A DNA stretch of 64,000 nucleotides from Eledone cirrhosa (GCA_964016885.1 OZ024740.1:198096582-198160581), one strand, 5' to 3'; positions 11,191 through 22,226 are shown, numbered from the stretch's first letter. Made by a program: numbers and translations. The notes: generated by a model not told the origin, from the letters alone.

Positions 11191-11426
11191 ATATATTTAC
11201 CCAAACTGCGATTCTGTGTTTTTCTCTCTCTCTCTTACTGCTCCCCATTCTCCCTGTTTCTCCTACCTTCTTTTTCCCCCTCTGTCATGTCAGTTAACTC
11301 TTCCTCACACTTTCACTCACTCACTGTTTCTCCTATCTTCATTTCATCCTGTACACCACGAAGGCTATTTTTCTCTCTTCCCACATGGCCATCGTTCGTG
11401 TAAGGTCTTTTTTCTAAAGCGCTCAT
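11191..11426. other. Pyrimidine-rich spacer between the direct repeats
   Basis: C/T-rich filler (TTTCTCTCTCTCTCTTACTG and similar), with no recognised element or credible frame. Confidence 0.5.
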
Positions 11427-11692
11427 ATATTCACCTAGCTTATGCTAAACAGAATAATTATGAAGCTTGTTTCATTCCCCTACGGTTAGCTAAACTCTTT
11501 GTTGTTCTCCTGTCTCACTCGCTTTACGCGTTTTAATTGTCCTAATAACTTATTTTAGTTATTATTGCACCGACGTGAGGTATATGATTTTTAATGCAAT
11601 GAAATATCTATGATCGTCGGCAAATCACTGATGAGGGACTCATTTTAACACATGTTATCCATGCGCTACCTGCAGTATTTTTCTCCATATTT

Positions 11693-11697
<5 letters not shown>
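11427..11697. repeat. Direct repeat unit 2 (about 270 bp)
   Basis: Second copy of the 10918-11190 unit. It differs by a handful of bases, including GATGAGGGACTC for GATGGGGGACTC, and breaks into (AT)n at its right end where unit 1 breaks into pyrimidine-rich sequence. Confidence 0.85.
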
Positions 11698-11773
<76 letters not shown>

Positions 11774-11809
11774 CAGTAATAATGAGTATTCCAAAGCTTG
11801 GTAGAGCAA

Positions 11810-11872
<63 letters not shown>
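11696..11872. repeat. Two (AT)n tracts around a short foldback remnant
   Basis: AT repeats at 11696-11770 and 11811-11872 flank TATTCCAAAGCTTGGTAG. That 18-mer is the inverse of CTACCAAGCTTTGGAATA at 10902-10919. Confidence 0.9.
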
Positions 11873-11874
<2 letters not shown>

Positions 11875-11901
11875 AATTCATATATATATATATATAGAAA
11901 G

Positions 11902-12410
11902 TGACTTCCTTGTTCAATCACCTTACAAGAAGGCTGACATTATTTATGGTGGATTGGCAGTATCGGTAGAGGGTCGGACACCATGCTTTCCAGCATAGTT
12001 ACGTCCCTTTACGATCTGAGTTCAAATCCCGCCGAGGTTTACTTTGCCTTTCATCCTTACGGGGTCGATAAAATAAAGTACTAGTAATGCACTGGTAAAT
12101 TGCTGGCCTTGTGCCTAAAGTAGAAACAATTATTTATGTAAGCGGACGGTACTTTATTTAGAAGCCGAAGAAACCCATATACTGGATTTTACCAACCTTC
12201 CAGGAGTCCGGGTAAATTTTCAATACCCGAATTACTTGATCGTTTTTTTTGGCTATGCGAATGATTGTTAAACCATCGTCTCAGTGTGTTTGGCCTTTAA
12301 CGTTTGTTATAGCTCTGGATCATCTGAATAATTGAGGACTTGCCGGCACATCTCGGAGGTTGTTTTTCGTTATTTCGTGGGCCGAAATGCGAATATCGAT
12401 AATTTATGTT
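11902..12410. repeat. Duplicated unknown repeat, unit A (split by a SINE)
   Basis: The unit starts CTTCCTTGTTCAATCA, continues after the SINE with TAAGCGGACGGTACTTTATT and ends near CGATAATTTATGTTTG. Unit B lies at 12675-12992. The two halves of unit A are contiguous in unit B, so B shows the empty site. No coding frame was recognised. Confidence 0.85.
11949..12128 (+). mobile_element. Full-length tRNA-derived octopus SINE with target-site duplication
   Basis: Head GGTGGATTGGCAGTATCGGT with box-B-like GAGTTCAAATCCCGCC, the common body GATAAAATAAAGTAC and tail AAAGTAGAAACAATTATT. It is bracketed by ATTATTTATG at 11939-11948 and 12129-12138. The same 10-mer occurs once in unit B, proving insertion by target duplication. 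It is probably one of the OR-type octopus SINEs, from memory of that family. Confidence 0.9.
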
Positions 12411-12674
12411 TGTATTATTCTCCAGACTCTAGCTATTGACCAGTTAATTTTCTTGATTTTCTAGTTGATTCTATTGGCTGATGAATAGCTTATGTTAATT
12501 TTAACCCTTCTGTAGAGAACTCTATTCGATTTGTGATGTTTTTGTATTCTTGCAAAAATATACACAACTGAATTCATTCGCCTGATATAGGGGTTGCTTC
12601 CCTTGCCGATCCCCACGTGGGGTCAGCAATAGACAGTCCTTGTATTAACATTGAACTAAAACCTGTTGAGAAAA
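12411..12674. other. Spacer between duplicated units, nothing recognised
   Basis: AT-rich sequence with a small GC-rich island (CCCCACGTGGGG near 12610, a perfect 12-base palindrome). No frame or known repeat seen. Confidence 0.5.
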
Positions 12675-12990
12675 TGGCTTCCTTGTTCAATCATCTTACC
12701 AGAAGCCTGACATTATTTATGTAAGCGGACGGTACTTTATTTAGAAGCCGAAGAAACCCATATACTGGATTTTACCAACCTTCCTGGGGTCCGGGTAAAT
12801 TTTCAATACCCGAATTACTTGATCGTTTTTTTTTGGCTATGCGAATGATTGTTTAACCATCGTCTCAGTGTGTTTGGCCTTTAACGTTTGTTATAGCTCT
12901 GGATCATCTGAATCATTGAGCACTTGCCGCACATCTCGGAGGTTGTTTTTCGTTATTTCGTGGGCCGAAATGCGAATCTCGATAATTTAT

Positions 12991-12992
<2 letters not shown>
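12675..12992. repeat. Duplicated unknown repeat, unit B (intact)
   Basis: This uninterrupted copy of the 11902-12410 unit carries a single CATTATTTATGTAAGCGG at the position where unit A holds the SINE. It ends at a short (AT)n tract (12993-13021). Confidence 0.85.
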
Positions 12993-13024
<32 letters not shown>

Positions 13025-13079
13025 GGAAAAAATGAAACGAAATTTCATTTCTCACTCTTAGTACGGCTGTTACTTAAAT

Positions 13080-13574
13080 ATAAGTATGTATACGTACATA
13101 TATATATGTATACAGACGTACAGTAGTATGTATATATATACATACATACACACATATATATATATATGTACGTATGGATTTACCGAACATTTATTATAAT
13201 GCTCGGTGTGTTTGTAAACAAACATCCCGAATTAACTCACTCGATATGCAAATTAGGCTGCTCAGCCGTTAATAGGCATAAGGAAAGTATATACTTTCAG
13301 ACGTTCAATCATCTGGCAGGAAGGTATACAGTGCTGACGATAGCTAATAAGCTTGAAACTAGTAGAGCGTTCCTTTGTCAGTGTTGAACAAAAGGGCAAC
13401 GATGGTTGCTGAACACTGTACGGCTTAATTCGGGATGTTTGTTTACAAACAAACCGAGCATTATAATAAATGTTCGGTAAATCCATACGTACATATATAT
13501 ATATGTGTGTATGTATGTATATATATATACATACTACTGTACGTCTGTATACATATATGTATGTACGTTACATA

Positions 13575-13580
<6 letters not shown>
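13080..13580. repeat. Foldback element with about 150-bp inverted arms
   Basis: 13080-13235 and 13425-13580 are inverted copies: GGATTTACCGAACATTTATT on the left is mirrored by AATAAATGTTCGGTAAATCC on the right, and the TATG-rich outer arms also mirror. The 190-base centre is unpaired and contains a hammerhead-like core at 13334-13358. The right arm ends in (AT)n. No transposase. Confidence 0.85.
13329..13366 (+). ncRNA. Hammerhead-like core, stem I not supported
   Basis: CTGACGA (13334-13340), then AGCT-AATA-AGCT able to form stem II, then GAAA (13355-13358) and ACTAGT, which could close a short stem III. The preceding CAGTG has no complement directly after, so this is at best a decayed hammerhead. 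Its position at the centre of a foldback parallels the better examples. Confidence 0.35.
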
Positions 13581-13616
<36 letters not shown>

Positions 13617-13623
13617 TATATAT

Positions 13624-13700
13624 AACAAAGAGGGTGTGGACCATAACGCACCAGTGTACTCAATACTTAATAGAGCGGGTAATAAGGGAAGATTCAAGAC
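13624..13700 (+). repeat. Dispersed fragment shared with 22983-23060
   Basis: GTGGACCATAACGCACCA followed by CAATACTTA and AGAG(C/T)GGGTAAT occurs in the same order in both places. Each sits beside (AT)n or (TG)n. Identity unknown. Confidence 0.6.
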
Positions 13701-13797
13701 TCCGTGTCTCACAAAAATTTATGCACACTTCAAAACAGCATTTTAATAAATATTGCCTGCATACAGGTAACACAAGTGTGTATATATTTTTCGGAAC

Positions 13798-13801
<4 letters not shown>

Positions 13802-13884
<83 letters not shown>
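13802..13884. repeat. (AT)n microsatellite
   Basis: About 40 AT units followed by CGCTTGTTAAACAATCC, which is repeated at 14419. Confidence 0.97.
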
Positions 13885-13886
<2 letters not shown>

Positions 13887-14459
13887 CTTGTTAAACAATC
13901 CTAACCTTCCAGCTAGCTACCCAATTCCTTAATTCCTTAATTCTATCGTATTCTCAAAACAAAACAAAATCCTTCCCTTCTGCTTCTTATAAATTCCTTT
14001 AAATATATATTATGCTACTTCGAAAGTCAAAAATCCCGCTTCTACACCCAGGCACCCTCCACCCTCCATCTACTTCGCGAGGGACTGCGGTCAGCCACCC
14101 CAATACCTACATCCATCCATCTCTCTCTCTCCCCCCCCCCCCTCTCTCTCCCTCTTAGCTACATATATATATATATAAGATAAAAACTCCCCTTCATGTT
14201 TAATCACTTTCGCCAATTCATTGCTGTTCCTACTACGATGTATCTCATGTAATCGTAACGTACACATTTTTCTATCTACTCCACGCTTCAATTTCGTACC
14301 TAGTCCAAACATCCAATCTTGCAAAATCCGAAATCTGTATTTTTTTGTTATTTATGTTAAATACGGGAGTTTTTGTCGTATTGAACAGAACAAATCTTGC
14401 ATTTTTGTTTTTTGTTAATCGCTTGTTAAACAATCCTAACCTTCCAGCTAGCTACCCAA
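13884..14459. repeat. Segment bounded by a 40-bp direct repeat
   Basis: TCGCTTGTTAAACAATCCTA ... CTAGCTACCCAA occurs at 13884-13923 and again at 14418-14458. The interval holds pyrimidine-rich sequence and no recognised gene. The second copy directly precedes the RTE element, so the pair could be a duplication linked to its insertion or its 5' region. Confidence 0.6.
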
Positions 14460-17400
14460 CACCTCTCCCACCCGCCCCCACACACCACCATTGTTAATAC
14501 GTGGACCAATCATAAGCCAGAGCCCCCCCCCACGCATCACCATTATTATTATTACGCGGACCAATCATAAGCCAGAGGCCTATACTATCGCTTGCCCGGT
14601 TGCCTTTCGATATATGATGGATGGATGGATGGACTGCGGAATCCTGGAGAGTGGAAGGGAGAGAAAAATCTGGACGCTCAGCGAAAATGCCAACGTTAAA
14701 GACAAATTCACCTCGTGGACGAGAATGCGAGCGCTCCTCTTTGTTTCGTCCGCGGATGGCTAACATAACCCCATCTCCCCCCGCCCCCCACCGCCCCACC
14801 CTCCAAACGCAATCCAAAACTTCAGAGTTGGTACCATAAATGTAGGCACCCTAAAGGGTCGCGCTAACGAGGTTGTAGAAATGCTTGAACGTAAGGAGGT
14901 CGATGTTTGTTGTATTCAAGAGACCAGGTGGAGGGGTGGGTCTGCTAGATTCATTGAGGGTAAAAAACGATGTTATAAGCTTTTCTGGGTGGGAAACGAC
15001 GATGGGCTGGGTGGAGTAGGAATCATGGTAGCAGAAAAGTGGGCAGATAAGATAATAGACGTAAATAGAGTGAACGACAGAATAATTAAAATACGACTTG
15101 TCCTCAATAGAACTACGGTGACAGTAATATCTGCGTACGCACCCCAATCCGGACTGCCCGGCACTATAAAAGACAGATTATATGAGACACTGATGCTAAC
15201 TACCTCCCAAATATCCGACAGTGACTATATAATTATTGCAGGCGACCTAAATGGTCACGTTGGACAACATTGTGACGGCTACGACGAAATCCATGGAGGC
15301 TATGGGTTTGGTACTAGAAATGAGGAAGGCTCCAGAATCCTGGAATTCTGTGATGCAAATAACCTAACTATCTGTAACACTAACTTCAAAAAACGTGACA
15401 ATCACCTGATCACCTATAGATCCGGGGAACACACAAGCCAGGTAGATTATATCCTTACCAGAAGACGTGACAGAGTGTCTGTTGTAAACACTAAATCCCT
15501 CCCCCATGAAGAATGCACCTCCCAACATAGACTGATAATTAGCGACCTCATAGTCAGGACGAGACGTACTCGACAGCAGAAGAGGACTATCCTCAGGAGA
15601 AAAATATGGAAGCTAAAGGACCCCACAGCCAGAAATAAATTTCAAAGCATATTACTTGATGCTTTCGACAGTAAGGAAGAACATTTAGAGTCGGACAATA
15701 TAGAGGGACAGTGGGAATTTCTGAAAGCAAACCTGCTGATGGCGACAGACGAAGTCTGTGGCTGGAGCAGGCCTGTAGGCAGGAGGAGAGTAACATGGTG
15801 GTGGAACAGTAAGGTGGAGGGGTCAATTAAGGCCAAAAAGCAGGCTTGGAAAGTATGGCGGGATGGGGGAAGTAGAGATGACTATCAAGTGGCCAGGAGG
15901 GAAGCTAGGAGACAAGTGTACTTAGCAAGAAGGGAAGCAGAGGAAAGAAAGTTCAAGCATGTTCTACAACGCGAGGACCAAAAACGTGAGGTGTTCAGGA
16001 TTGCTAGGCAATGCGTCAAGGAAAACCGTGATATTGTCGGGGAGAAGTGTGTACTTAACGATGATGGCACACTTTCCATCACCGACGCTGATAAGAAGGT
16101 AGCTTGGAAGTGTCACTATGAAAGGCTACTAAATGAGGAGAATAAATGGGAGAAAGACAGTCTCACCCATATCGACCCAATAGAGGGACCAGCAGTGTTA
16201 GTCGAGGGGAGTATAATAAGTAAGGCAATCAAGGATATGAAGACGGGTAAGGCGGCTGGGCCTTCGGAAATAGTTGCTGAGATGCTGAAGGCATCTGGCA
16301 CGGTGGGACACACCATGGTCACCCGCATAGTTAACCAAGTCGTACAGAATGGGGTTGTTCCGAAGGACTGGCATAGCAGCATCATCGTTAACTGTTATAA
16401 GGGTAAAGGAGACGCCCTAGATAGGAGTAACTATAGAGGCATTAAATTAATCGACCAGGTCATGAAGGTCACGGAAAAAGTAATAGCGCAACTAATCTGA
16501 GAGAGAATTGACCTAGATGAAATGCAGTTCGGGTTTGTGTCAGGCAAAAGTACCACAGACGCTCTTTTCATTGTACGACAACTACAGGAGAAGTACCTAG
16601 CTAAAGGTAAACCCCTATACTTAGTTTTTGTCGACTTGGAGAAAGCCTTCGACAGAGTCCCCCGCTCCATTATCTGGTGGGCTCTTAGAAAACTAGGCGT
16701 TGACGAATGGCTTGTGAGGGCTATAAAAGCCATGTATAAAGAAACAGTCAGCAAGGTTAGAATTAACAACGAATATAGTGAAGAGTTTAGCGTAAAAGTT
16801 GGCCTCCATCAGGGCTCTGTTCTCAGCCCCCTACTATTTATTATTGCCCTTCAGGCTATAACAGAGGAGTTCAAGACCGGCTGCCCATGGGAACTCCTAT
16901 ACGCAGACGACCTGACACTCATAGCGGAATCAATGGCCGAGCTAGAGAAGAAATTCCAAACATGGAAGCACGGCCTACAATCAAAAGGACTTAAAATTAA
17001 CCTGGTTAAGACTAAAGTTCTAGTTTGTAGGAAAGAAAACAAGGCGGCGGTCCCTTCTGGGAAATGGTCGTGCTCGGTGTGTAGGAAAGGCGTAGGCAGA
17101 AACTCCATTTTATGTCCTAAATGCAAAGTATGGGTGCATAAAAGATGTAGTGGGATCACAGGTAAGCTAACTAAGAACATAGATTTTACATGTGGCCGGT
17201 GCTCTGGTGCAATAAGTAGCAGCAAGTGCCCACAAAATACTAGCTCTTTCAATTGCGCAGAGGGTTCTATAGAAATAGTGGACAGCTTCCGTTACCTGGG
17301 CGGCGATAAAATCAGCAGTGGGGGAGGGTGCTCTGAAAGTACAGTAGCTAGAGTCAGAACTGGTTGGAAAAAGTTCAGAGAGCTTATACCACTATTAGCT

Positions 17401-18248
17401 GCTAAAGGGTTCTCCCTAAAAATGAAGGCAGGTTGTACGATGCCTGCATACGAACAGCAATGTTGCATGGCAGTGAGACCTGGGCATTGTGTGCAGAGGA
17501 TATACGCAGACTAGTGAGGAACGAAGCTTGCATGCTCCGCTGGATGTGTAACAGTAATATACGTGAACGGCAAAGCATAAACGAACTATGGAAAAAATTA
17601 GAAATAAGAGGGATCAGATGTTGTTTACTCGAGAGAAGGCTACGTTGATATGGACACGTGATGCGCATGAAAGTCGATAGCTGTATAACAAAGTGCAGGG
17701 CAATAAAGATAGACGGTAGCCACGGAATAGGCAGACCTAGAAAAACCTGGGACGAGCTGATAAACTCCGACCTCACACACTTACACCTCTCCAAGACAAT
17801 GTCACTGGACCGAGACCTTTGGCGGTACTCAGTAACAGAGAAGACCCGCCTTACCTAAATACATAGTAAAACCTACTACAGCCAGTAGGCATCTCTAACA
17901 AAATGCACCCCCCCCCACCCCATCCACACCACCCCGTTCTACGTAAAGTTATGTTGGTGCCGCGCCATCCAGGCCGAAACAAATGAGATCGTGTAGGTGT
18001 CACGACAAAAAAACACACAGTCCACGCTGTAATGTGGCCGTGTAGGCAACACGGTAAAAACCTCCCAGACCCACACTGTAAATGTGGTTGGTGTTAGGAA
18101 GGGCATCCAACTGTAGAAAACCTGCCAGACAGTCCTATGCGAGCAAGACAATCACTCTTGCCTCAAGTGGGACTACCCCCGTCCAAACCCATGCAAGCGT
18201 GGAACACGGACGTGAAACGTTGATGATGATGATGATGATGATGATGAT
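14460..18248 (+). mobile_element. Nearly complete RTE-type non-LTR retrotransposon
   Basis: It consists of a G/C-rich leader (with GGACCAATCATAAGCCAGAG repeated at 14502 and 14560), one long coding region (14821-17858), a 360-base 3' UTR with the familiar AAGGGCATCCAACTGTAGAA and AACCCATGCAAGCGTGGAA blocks, and a terminal (GAT)n tail at 18219-18248. Tails of TGA/GAT repeats are typical of the RTE/BovB clade. No clear target duplication was found. The left boundary is a guess from where unrelated repeats stop. Confidence 0.85.
14821..17858 (+). pseudogene. RTE-type endonuclease-reverse transcriptase, two stops and one frameshift
   Basis: The protein would nick target DNA and copy its own RNA. 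The APE-like endonuclease starts before the first ATG (14881), at RVGTINVGTLKGRANEVVE (14824 on). It shows CCIQETRWRGG, the catalytic IIAGDLNGHVG (about 15232-15264) and the C-terminal SQHRLIISDL. RT blocks follow: DMKTGKAAGPSEIVAEML, FVDLEKAFDRVPR (about 16627), GLHQGSVLSPLLF (about 16801) and the catalytic YADD (about 16900). Next comes a C4HC3 PHD-like zinc module (CSVCRKGVG, CPKC, WVHKRCSG, CGRC; 17070-17205). Defects are TGA at 16498-16500 inside the RT, a one-base slip near 17425-17433 and TGA at 17646-17648 in the C-terminal domain. It ends at TAA 17856. The active-site residues remain, so it died recently. Confidence 0.9.
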
Positions 18249-18260
18249 ATATATATAGTA
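18219..18260 (+). repeat. (GAT)n tail of the RTE element
   Basis: About ten GAT units directly after GAAACGTT, then a short AT run. This is the 3' tail at which target-primed copying started. Confidence 0.85.
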
Positions 18261-18940
18261 ATAATAATAAATTTGAAGACTAAAATCCAAAGAGGGATCG
18301 ATATGGATAAATATATATAAAATATATAAGAACCGTAGAAGATCTCGTTAAGGGTGAAAGCAGCGATTCTTTGCTTAAACTTTAATTTGTTATTTGAATA
18401 TATATATATATGCGTGTGTGTGCATGGGTATGTATATGTAGCTATAACACGAAAATATATTCATCTATTGAAAGACGTCATGAAGTGACAATTGCAGTTT
18501 CCCGCATTGATGAATACGATGATCTTGTGAACGTTTTTGCTGTGAATGATGTTGATGTTGATGATGTTGATGATGATTGCGATTAGGTTTAGTATGTTGA
18601 TGACAACCTATATGACGTGAATAGTTATTCTATATATGTAGCCCTGCAGTAATCAAAGTTTTGCTAGAGTTTATATGAAATTGAAGTTTCCGCTGTCATC
18701 GTGCTTCTTAATGGCATGTTACATATGCTGTCAATAACAGTCAGATTTATGAAACCAGCTCTCAGTAATAAATTAATAGAAATTACATTCATTAACATTG
18801 GTTTTATATTTGCTCTATATATATTTTGGTTTCAAGATATGGAGAAACAAATTATACAGAAAATTCTCAAGGACCTTTTTTTTTCTAACAAATAAAAAGG
18901 AATATGTATGCATGCATACATATTTCTTTTTCTGCACACG
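18261..18940. other. AT-rich unique sequence with one dispersed fragment
   Basis: 18338-18398 (TCGTTAAGGGTGAAAGCAGC and following) recurs at 21708-21772. 18540-18600 has irregular TGATGT repeats. No convincing gene. Confidence 0.6.
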
Positions 18941-18947
18941 CACAGCA

Positions 18948-19310
<363 letters not shown>

Positions 19311-19319
19311 TGTATGTGG

Positions 19320-19850
19320 GTATGCGCGTATGTCCGTGTACAAAAATATACACGCACACACTTATATGTGTATTCATAGCATATTAGAAAATGATTATCA
19401 GAGAATATAGAAAGGAAATGTTGGTAAGTATAGATTTTAATCAATGGAATTTATTTTCATAAATAGAAGAGAAATGAAACGACAGGCTTTTCACACTGCA
19501 ATTTAATCGAGATTTTATATATATTATATATATATGTAATAGTTTCGTCGTATTTATTTGTTTATATAATAGAAATCGGGAAAAAAAATGTTGATTACTA
19601 GTAGCGATTCAGGAATTATAGAATAATTGATGTGGATTTTTATCTAATAATTAGTCAGAAAGATAAGTGCAATTCCCACGATCAATTCTCAGGCCCTCTG
19701 AGTCTAATGATATAGAAAGCAGAAGCTATACGCATATCGCAGACCTGATCAGAATGCATGTAAGAAAATAGGTTCCAGTAACGTATCTATACCCATGTGA
19801 GAAACCAAATATTGATAATAAAAAGACCAATTATATCCATCATCATATAT
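19320..19850. other. AT-rich sequence, nothing recognised
   Basis: No repeat, tRNA or frame stood out on either strand. Confidence 0.5.
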
Positions 19851-19855
19851 ATTTC

Positions 19856-20170
19856 TGAAGGCGCATGGCTTAGTGGTTAGAGCATTGGGCTTGCAATCGA
19901 AAGGTTGTAAGGTCGATTCTCGGACTGAGTAATTTGTTGTGTCCTTGAGTAAGACACTTTATTTCACGTTGCTCCAGTTTACTCAGTTACAGAAATGAGT
20001 TGCGATCTTGCCAAATCAATGGGGTGGCAGTAGTTCCAGCTGCACGCATCGAAAGACTGGTGTAGTGGTTCTGAGAACAATGCGGTTTGCAGATGATCAA
20101 TGCAAAATGACAATGGAAAGGCGATTCCGCTCGAGTTAGAAGGGAACTATTGGCCTTCAGGAGAAGCAGC
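19856..20170 (+). mobile_element. tRNA-Lys-like cephalopod SINE
   Basis: The head has TGGCTTAGTGGTTAGAGC (box A) and AAGGTCGATTCTCGGA (box B), then GTGTCCTTGAGTAAGACACT, TTTCACGTTGCTCCAGT and AAATGAGTTGCG. This is a different SINE family from the GATAAAATAAAG family. Degraded relatives lie at 26830, 27500, 35520, 37480 (inverted), 38200 (inverted) and 43390 (inverted). Confidence 0.8.
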
Positions 20171-20482
20171 GATCCCCTGATTGTATTCAGCAACCGAAAC
20201 AAATATGAAGTACACCAAATCCAATGCTTCTACAGGCGGCCTTGGTTCTTATTTGCGAGTGTAAACGCGGCCAGATTAGATTAGATATATACAATGAGAT
20301 CTGCAGGATAGTCTGGGTCCACGGACGGTAGTTTGTCGACCGCTCATCTAGAACTAACTCGGTTGTATATATCGCATACATTAACACATCCATGACTCAT
20401 GAACTTTTCATGTAGGGTTGTGTATTAGGCATTTTTTTTATCCAAATAGAGTCGTCGAAATTAATCACCGACTTACGTTTAA

Positions 20483-20590
20483 ATCCCGCCGAGGTTAACT
20501 TTGCCTTTCATCCTTACAGGGTCGATAAAATAAAGTACCAGTAATGTACTCGGCAATTGCTGGCCTTGTGCCTAAAGTAGAAACAATTAT
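20483..20590 (+). mobile_element. Truncated octopus SINE body
   Basis: Lacks the promoter half and runs from AAATCCCGCCGAGGTTAAC to the tail AAACAATTATTTG. It lies immediately upstream of the next, complete copy. Confidence 0.85.
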
Positions 20591-20606
20591 TTGTATAGGT
20601 AAGGGC

Positions 20607-20788
20607 GGTGAATTGGCAGTATCGGTAGAGGGTCGGACATGCTTTCCAGCATAGTTACGTCCCTTTATGATCTGAGTTCAAATCCCGCCGAGGTTAACTT
20701 TGCCTTTCATCCTTACGGGGTCGATAAAATAAAGTACCAGTAATGTACTGAGTAATTTGCTGGCTTTGTGCCAAAAGTAGAAACAATT
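20607..20788 (+). mobile_element. Full-length octopus SINE with 17-bp target duplication
   Basis: Head GGTGAATTGGCAGTATCGGT, body and AAAAGTAGAAACAATT tail. TTATTTGTATAGGTAAG precedes it (20587-20603) and follows it, so it landed at the tail of the older truncated SINE. Confidence 0.9.
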
Positions 20789-20799
20789 ATTTGTATAGG

Positions 20800-21235
20800 T
20801 AAGTATACCTTACGCGTATGTTTTGTAGAGGTACGTACACTTTCTCGTTCGTATATATGCTTGTATTTGTTATAGGTGTATATATTGTATATATTGGTAT
20901 GTGTGTATATGGTTATGTGTATATGTGTATTTTGTTTTTGTGTGTGTATGAGTGTATGCGTGTTTGCACGTATGTATGTTGAGTTTTTGTGAACATTTAG
21001 TGAACATATGTATATTTACCTGTAGATATGTGCCTGGGTGCGTTATCTCCGTTTATATAATTATATGTATATATACACACACACACACATATTATATATG
21101 TGTAATTGGTCTATACGTTCGTATGTGTGCGCGTGTTTATGTCTACGTGCATGTATTTGCATGCATGGCATGTGTTTTCGCGTATGCACGTGTATGTACG
21201 TATATAGATGTGTGTATGTATATATTTAATCATTA
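20800..21235. other. TG/TA-rich noncoding sequence
   Basis: Irregular TGTATG, GTGTATA and CACACA runs, including (CA)n at 21074-21090. Frames here are repeat-driven, and no gene is seen. Confidence 0.6.
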
Positions 21236-21241
21236 TTACTT

Positions 21242-21424
21242 GGTGGACTGGCAGTATCGGTAGAGGGTCGGACGCCATGCTTTGGCGCATTGAGTTACGG
21301 CTCTTGCCATTCTGAGTTCAAATCCTGCCGAGGTTAACTTTGCCTTTCATCCTTACGGGGTCGATAAAATAAAGTACCAGTAATGCACTGGATAATTTCT
21401 GGCCTTGTGCCAAAAGTAGAAACA
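21242..21424 (+). mobile_element. Full-length octopus SINE
   Basis: Complete copy from GGTGGACTGGCAGTATCGGT to AAAAGTAGAAACAATT. Direct repeats ATTATTACTT lie at 21232-21241 and again over the tail end near 21425, a target duplication overlapping the ATT tail. Confidence 0.9.
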
Positions 21425-21435
21425 ATTATTACTTT

Positions 21436-21780
21436 AATAACCTGTGTAATTTTCGTTCTACTAATTTATTTACATCATTCTTAATTCCGAAGCCGTGAAT
21501 CATTCAGTTACCTAAATAGAATATTAGTTTATACCATAAACGTGGTTTAGTCTTTGCATGTAATTTTTCTCATCACTCCACATAACGACGTATTTTTTCC
21601 GTTGAGTGCCAGGTAACGTCTTCACGAAACAATTTATCGTCTTCCTGTTTTCTTTCGGTTGCAATGTTTTTCGAAATATTTACTTCTGCGTTCACAGATT
21701 AATTTTTTTAGTTTCAGAAGATCCCGTTAAGGGTGAAAGCAGCGATTCTTTGCTTAAACTTTAATCTGTTATATATATAT
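21436..21780. other. Unique sequence plus a fragment shared with 18338-18398
   Basis: 21708-21772 (GATCCCGTTAAGGGTGAAAG and following) matches 18338-18398 and stops at short AT runs in both places. The rest shows no gene. Confidence 0.6.
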
Positions 21781-21933
21781 ATGGTATTAGGAATGGTGCT
21801 CTGAAATAAGCGATGTATAGTATATTATGTAATATACCGCATGTTTAATTAAAAACATTTAGAAGACCATTCGCTATCAGTTTTAAAGAGGTGACTATGT
21901 CACTTACTTCTTTTCGGCGAAAGAAGGGAGATA

Positions 21934-21975
21934 AGCTGAGAGTCTGTTTCACGCTGGATTGCGTTCATCAGAAAC
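21934..21975 (-). ncRNA. Hammerhead-like core, left arm (stem I decayed)
   Basis: On the minus strand: CTGATGA, stem II ACGC-AATCCA-GCGT, GAAA, then CAGACTCTC and AGCT. Core and stem II are perfect. Stem III and stem I (GTTT against AGCT) no longer pair, unlike the right-arm copy. Confidence 0.5.
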
Positions 21976-22184
21976 ACGCACTTCCCTGTTTCCGCCGAAA
22001 ATTATAGAAGGCGGATTCTTATAATTCCAATACATTCATGTATACATCGCTATTTCAGAGCACCAATCCTAATACCTAATTTTTGCTGGACCGGCAATCC
22101 CTCTGTATAATCAGCTCCTGATTATTACTGGAATTCTATAAGAATCCAGCTTCTATAATTTTCGGCGGAAGTAGGGAAGTGCGT

Positions 22185-22226
22185 GGCTCTGATAAACGCA
22201 AACCAGCGCGAAACAGACAGTCAGCT
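22185..22226 (+). ncRNA. Hammerhead-like ribozyme with GTC cleavage site, right arm
   Basis: Stem I GGCT (22185-22188) pairs with AGCT (22223-22226), with one G-T wobble. The core is CTGATAA (22189-22195), one base off the consensus CTGANGA. Stem II is CGC ... GCG around AAACCA. GAAA is at 22210-22213. Stem III is ACAGACAGT, closing two pairs, with the cleavage base C at 22222 giving the classic GTC. The left-arm copy keeps the consensus core base that this one has lost. Confidence 0.55.

Noticed and set aside
19856..19930. A genuine tRNA gene
   Set aside because: The acceptor ends do not pair and the sequence continues into a known-looking SINE body. All other tRNA-like hits are likewise SINE heads.
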